DNA of 64,000 nucleotides from JANQHS01 sp965267505 (GTDB lineage Bacteria > Bacteroidota > Bacteroidia > Cytophagales > CCMP332), in assembly GCA_965267505.1 (NCBI GenBank), contig OZ254081.1, positions 2,542,001 through 2,606,000 on the forward strand, given 5' to 3'. A program made the translations under genes and the position numbers. The notes under the pieces are model-generated. The model was not told where the DNA came from. It did no database searches and saw only the letters and a program-made list of their open reading frames with translations. Position 1 is the first letter of the stretch. The number at the start of each line of letters is the position of its first letter. Below, one piece after another: positions 63,814-64,000 of this stretch.

Positions 63814-64000
63814 CTAAGAGAAAATTGAGCGATTCCCAAAGAAAAAGAGGCCACAAATGATAGTGCCAAGTAATGCTACTGCACCTAATTGATGAAATAA
63901 GGCCAAAAGGAGTGGCACGTGATATAAAAGCGTAAGCACTCCCAGGGCGAATTGTATGCCTACTGTCGAAAGAAGAGCAGCGATTATTAGCTTTTGAGGA
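63814..64000 (-). CDS. ctaA: Heme A synthase (COX15/CtaA), C-terminal part; start outside window
   Basis: The minus frame, open at the right window edge, gives 61 codons ending at TAG 63814-63816. Two transmembrane helices are visible: KLIIAALLSTVGIQFALGVL, with TLLYHVPLLLALFHQLGAVA leading into the last helix. The HQLGA block with its conserved histidine is the heme-ligand segment of the COX15/CtaA C-terminus. The protein converts heme O to heme A for cytochrome oxidase. The gene is upstream of the yceI-type gene by about 90 bases. Confidence 0.8.
   Translation of the reverse strand, partial: PQKLIIAALLSTVGIQFALGVLTLLYHVPLLLALFHQLGAVALLGTIICGLFFFGNRSIFS

Noticed and set aside
1..64000. rRNA, tRNA, insertion sequences, prophage and integrase genes
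   Set aside because: I looked for transposase or integrase motifs, conserved tRNA-like cloverleaf pieces and rRNA blocks and found none that I could support.

Overview
The window is a gene-dense, moderately AT-rich stretch from a member of the Bacteroidota, most likely a Cytophagales-type marine or soil bacterium. Lineage signs seen directly are a fused LpxC-FabZ, PorX (the type IX secretion response regulator with a PglZ domain), proteins with T9SS type A and type B (CHU_C) sorting tails, a TonB receptor paired with a DUF4249 lipoprotein, and several start-proximal TAnnTTTG boxes typical of Bacteroidota promoters. No rRNA, tRNA, insertion sequence, prophage or CRISPR array was seen, and no gene-free gap exceeds 300 bases. 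Both edges cut genes: a TonB-dependent receptor at the left and a COX15/CtaA heme A synthase at the right.

Positions 1-11189 (+) form one tightly packed run: receptor barrel, 1008-residue TPR protein, plug-less barrel, HU-like/transmembrane/SPOR protein, ExbB, ExbD, TonB-like protein, FolC and TrmB. It looks like an energised outer-membrane system co-transcribed with a putative DNA-to-cell-wall linker. gdhA follows, then two minus-strand genes (a beta-barrel protein and a degenerate TrpF-like protein) facing a thioredoxin, small protein, lipoprotein, T9SS subtilase and rpe string (13930-17535). After these come a TonB receptor, LpoB-like and COG3014-like lipoproteins and a small basic lipoprotein (17543-22232).

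Positions 22229-28298 (-) carry a Na/phosphate cotransporter and a MacB-type efflux system (adaptor, two permeases, ATPase). Positions 28520-32821 (+) hold a secreted PIG-L deacetylase, a previously unlisted 40-residue membrane protein and a sodium/solute symporter, all coupled by overlaps. Positions 32811-37893 (-) are the lipid A genes lpxD, lpxC/fabZ and lpxA with an orphan ABC ATPase and an HD phosphohydrolase. porX, tsaE and ald lie divergent from them (37959-41187).

The right half is mostly housekeeping and accessory metabolism. It holds a flavin reductase and fumarylacetoacetase, a T9SS type B repeat protein, a four-gene minus cluster (methyltransferase, IF-2B-like protein, DinB, atypical SDR), an acidic PepSY-like lipoprotein, ppk1, an NSS transporter, a bestrophin-like protein, a TonB receptor plus DUF4249, small stress-type proteins (SRPBCC, DUF1801/YdeI, DinB), a Crp/Fnr regulator divergent from a PadR-permease pair, a VOC protein, a methyltransferase, YceI and the COX15 end. 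The points most worth following up are the HU-SPOR membrane protein, the coupled 40-residue membrane protein, the catalytically altered IF-2B-like and TrpF-like proteins, and a candidate PadR operator.
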